Assembly: GCA_046759145.1 (NCBI GenBank)
Contig: JBHIBR010000090.1
Coordinates: 1-7,256 of the forward strand
Source of the DNA: JBHIBR01 sp046759145 [NCBI: Nitrospinota bacterium]
GTDB taxonomy: Bacteria > UBA8248
Length of the DNA: 7,256 nucleotides
Direction of reading: 5' to 3'
Under the pieces are notes generated by a model, which saw nothing but the letters and a program-made list of their open reading frames with translations, was not told the origin of the DNA and did no database searches. This document shows positions 6,683 through 7,256 of the stretch, piece after piece. The position numbers and the translations under genes were made by a program. Position 1 is the stretch's first letter; the number at the start of each line of letters is the position of its first letter.

Positions 6683-6692
6683 GACCCGCCGG

Positions 6693-7256
6693 CTAGGGGA
6701 GGGGAGAGCCCGCCGGCTCCTCTTTCCCTTCTTCGTCCGGTGGGAGCTCCGGCCGCATGGCCCTCCGCCACCGGTGGAGCACATGTTCCACCGGGCCCGA
6801 GCAGACGTAGACCGAGAAGATGAGGAAGGCAGCCACCTGGGGGATGGCCGCCACCAAGAGGAGGAGGAGCACCGCGCTCACGAGCAGCCCGAAGGGTTTT
6901 CTCCGGCCCAACTGGAGCTGCTTGAAACTCCGGTAACGCAGGTTGCTCACCATCAGGAAGGCCAAGAGGTAGGCCGCCAGCGCCACGGGGAGGGGTTTGA
7001 AGGTGAGGGGGATCTCCGGGCTTTGTGACAACCACACCGCCGAGCCCACCAGGCCCGCAGCCGCCGGGATGGGGAGCCCCAAGAAGTCCGACCCGCCCGC
7101 ACCCGACCGGGCGCGCACGTTGAAGCGGGCGAGCCTGAGCGCCCCGCACGCCGCGAAGAGGAAGGCGGCAAGCCAGCCGATGCGCCCGGAGGGCTGGAGC
7201 GCCCAGCGGTAGAGCAGGAGGGCTGGGGCGAGGCCGAAGGAGACGAGGTCGGCCAG
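6693..7256 (-). CDS. pssA: CDP-diacylglycerol-serine O-phosphatidyltransferase (5' end outside window)
   Basis: C-terminal 187 residues of an integral inner-membrane CDP-alcohol phosphatidyltransferase that joins serine to CDP-diacylglycerol, giving phosphatidylserine, the precursor of phosphatidylethanolamine. The frame is open to the right window edge. It begins LADLVSFGLAPA, which carries the last aspartate of the family motif DG-x2-AR-x8-G-x3-D-x3-D; the earlier part of the motif lies outside. PssA hallmarks follow: ALRLARFNV, FLGLPIPAAAGLV and MVSNLRYRSFKQL. About five hydrophobic membrane segments are visible, the last two being LLVSAVLLLLLVAAI and VAAFLIFSVYVCSG. A polar tail of about 25 residues ends the protein (HRWRRAMRPELPPDEEGKEE and a Pro-rich end). 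A GTG at 7118 is the internal valine of ARFNV, not a start. It reads toward lptD but is separated from it by 204 bp with a separate promoter. The ARFNV and LPIPAAAG motifs favour PssA over PgsA. Confidence 0.92.
   Translation of the reverse strand: MADLVSFGLAPALLLYRWALQPSGRIGWLAAFLFAACGALRLARFNVRARSGAGGSDFLGLPIPAAAGLVGSAVWLSQSPEIPLTFKPLPVALAAYLLAFLMVSNLRYRSFKQLQLGRRKPFGLLVSAVLLLLLVAAIPQVAAFLIFSVYVCSGPVEHVLHRWRRAMRPELPPDEEGKEEPAGSPLP

Noticed and set aside
6685-6718. CCCGCCGGCT repeated at 6685-6694 and 6709-6718 around the pssA stop
   Set aside because: A short GC-only pair of copies in a GC-rich tail; no third copy, spacing pattern or structure supports a functional element.
1-7256. Search for an undescribed defence, mobile or CRISPR-like system
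   Set aside because: All long stretches are accounted for by envelope, phospholipid and sugar genes plus radC. No direct-repeat array, transposase, integrase, phage gene or toxin-antitoxin pair was seen. RadC is sometimes linked to mobile elements, but no other sign of one is present.

Overview
The window comes from a high-GC diderm (outer-membrane-bearing) bacterium. By eye it is roughly two-thirds G+C, and it encodes an LptD outer-membrane LPS-assembly protein. The phylum cannot be fixed from the sequence alone. The gene mix and base composition would suit a deltaproteobacterium-like or NC10/Rokubacteria-like lineage, but that is only an impression.

Layout, left to right: (1) the 3' part of a family-2 glycosyltransferase gene on the + strand, cut by the left window edge; (2) a converging block, all on the - strand, read from right to left: the 3' part of pssA (phosphatidylserine synthase, cut by the right edge), lptD, a collapsed rmlA/rmlB remnant, ugd (UDP-glucose 6-dehydrogenase), a UDP-glucuronate decarboxylase gene (uxs) and radC. 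The glycosyltransferase and radC meet tail to tail with a 22-bp gap next to a perfect 8-bp hairpin.

Two promoters can be read on the - strand. One lies in the 204-bp gap between pssA and lptD (TTGACC, 17 bp, TATCTT). The other has a perfect TTGACA -35 box that overlaps the lptD stop codon and would drive the sugar-nucleotide operon. That operon is tightly packed: the remnant and ugd are 4 nt apart, ugd and uxs 5 nt apart, and uxs and radC share an ATGA overlap.

Together Ugd and Uxs convert UDP-glucose to UDP-glucuronate and then UDP-xylose, sugar donors for envelope polysaccharide or LPS. LptD places LPS in the outer leaflet, PssA supplies phosphatidylserine for phosphatidylethanolamine, and the glycosyltransferase probably transfers a sugar to a lipid or glycan acceptor. 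RadC is a passenger with no clear link to sugars.

The most striking item is the first gene of the sugar operon. It is a 75-codon in-frame join of the N-terminus of a long-form glucose-1-phosphate thymidylyltransferase (RmlA) to the C-terminus of a dTDP-glucose 4,6-dehydratase (RmlB), with nearly everything between them gone. The dTDP-sugar branch has been lost here, while the promoter and the ribosome-binding site for ugd are kept. No CRISPR array, tRNA, rRNA, insertion sequence or new defence-type system was seen.
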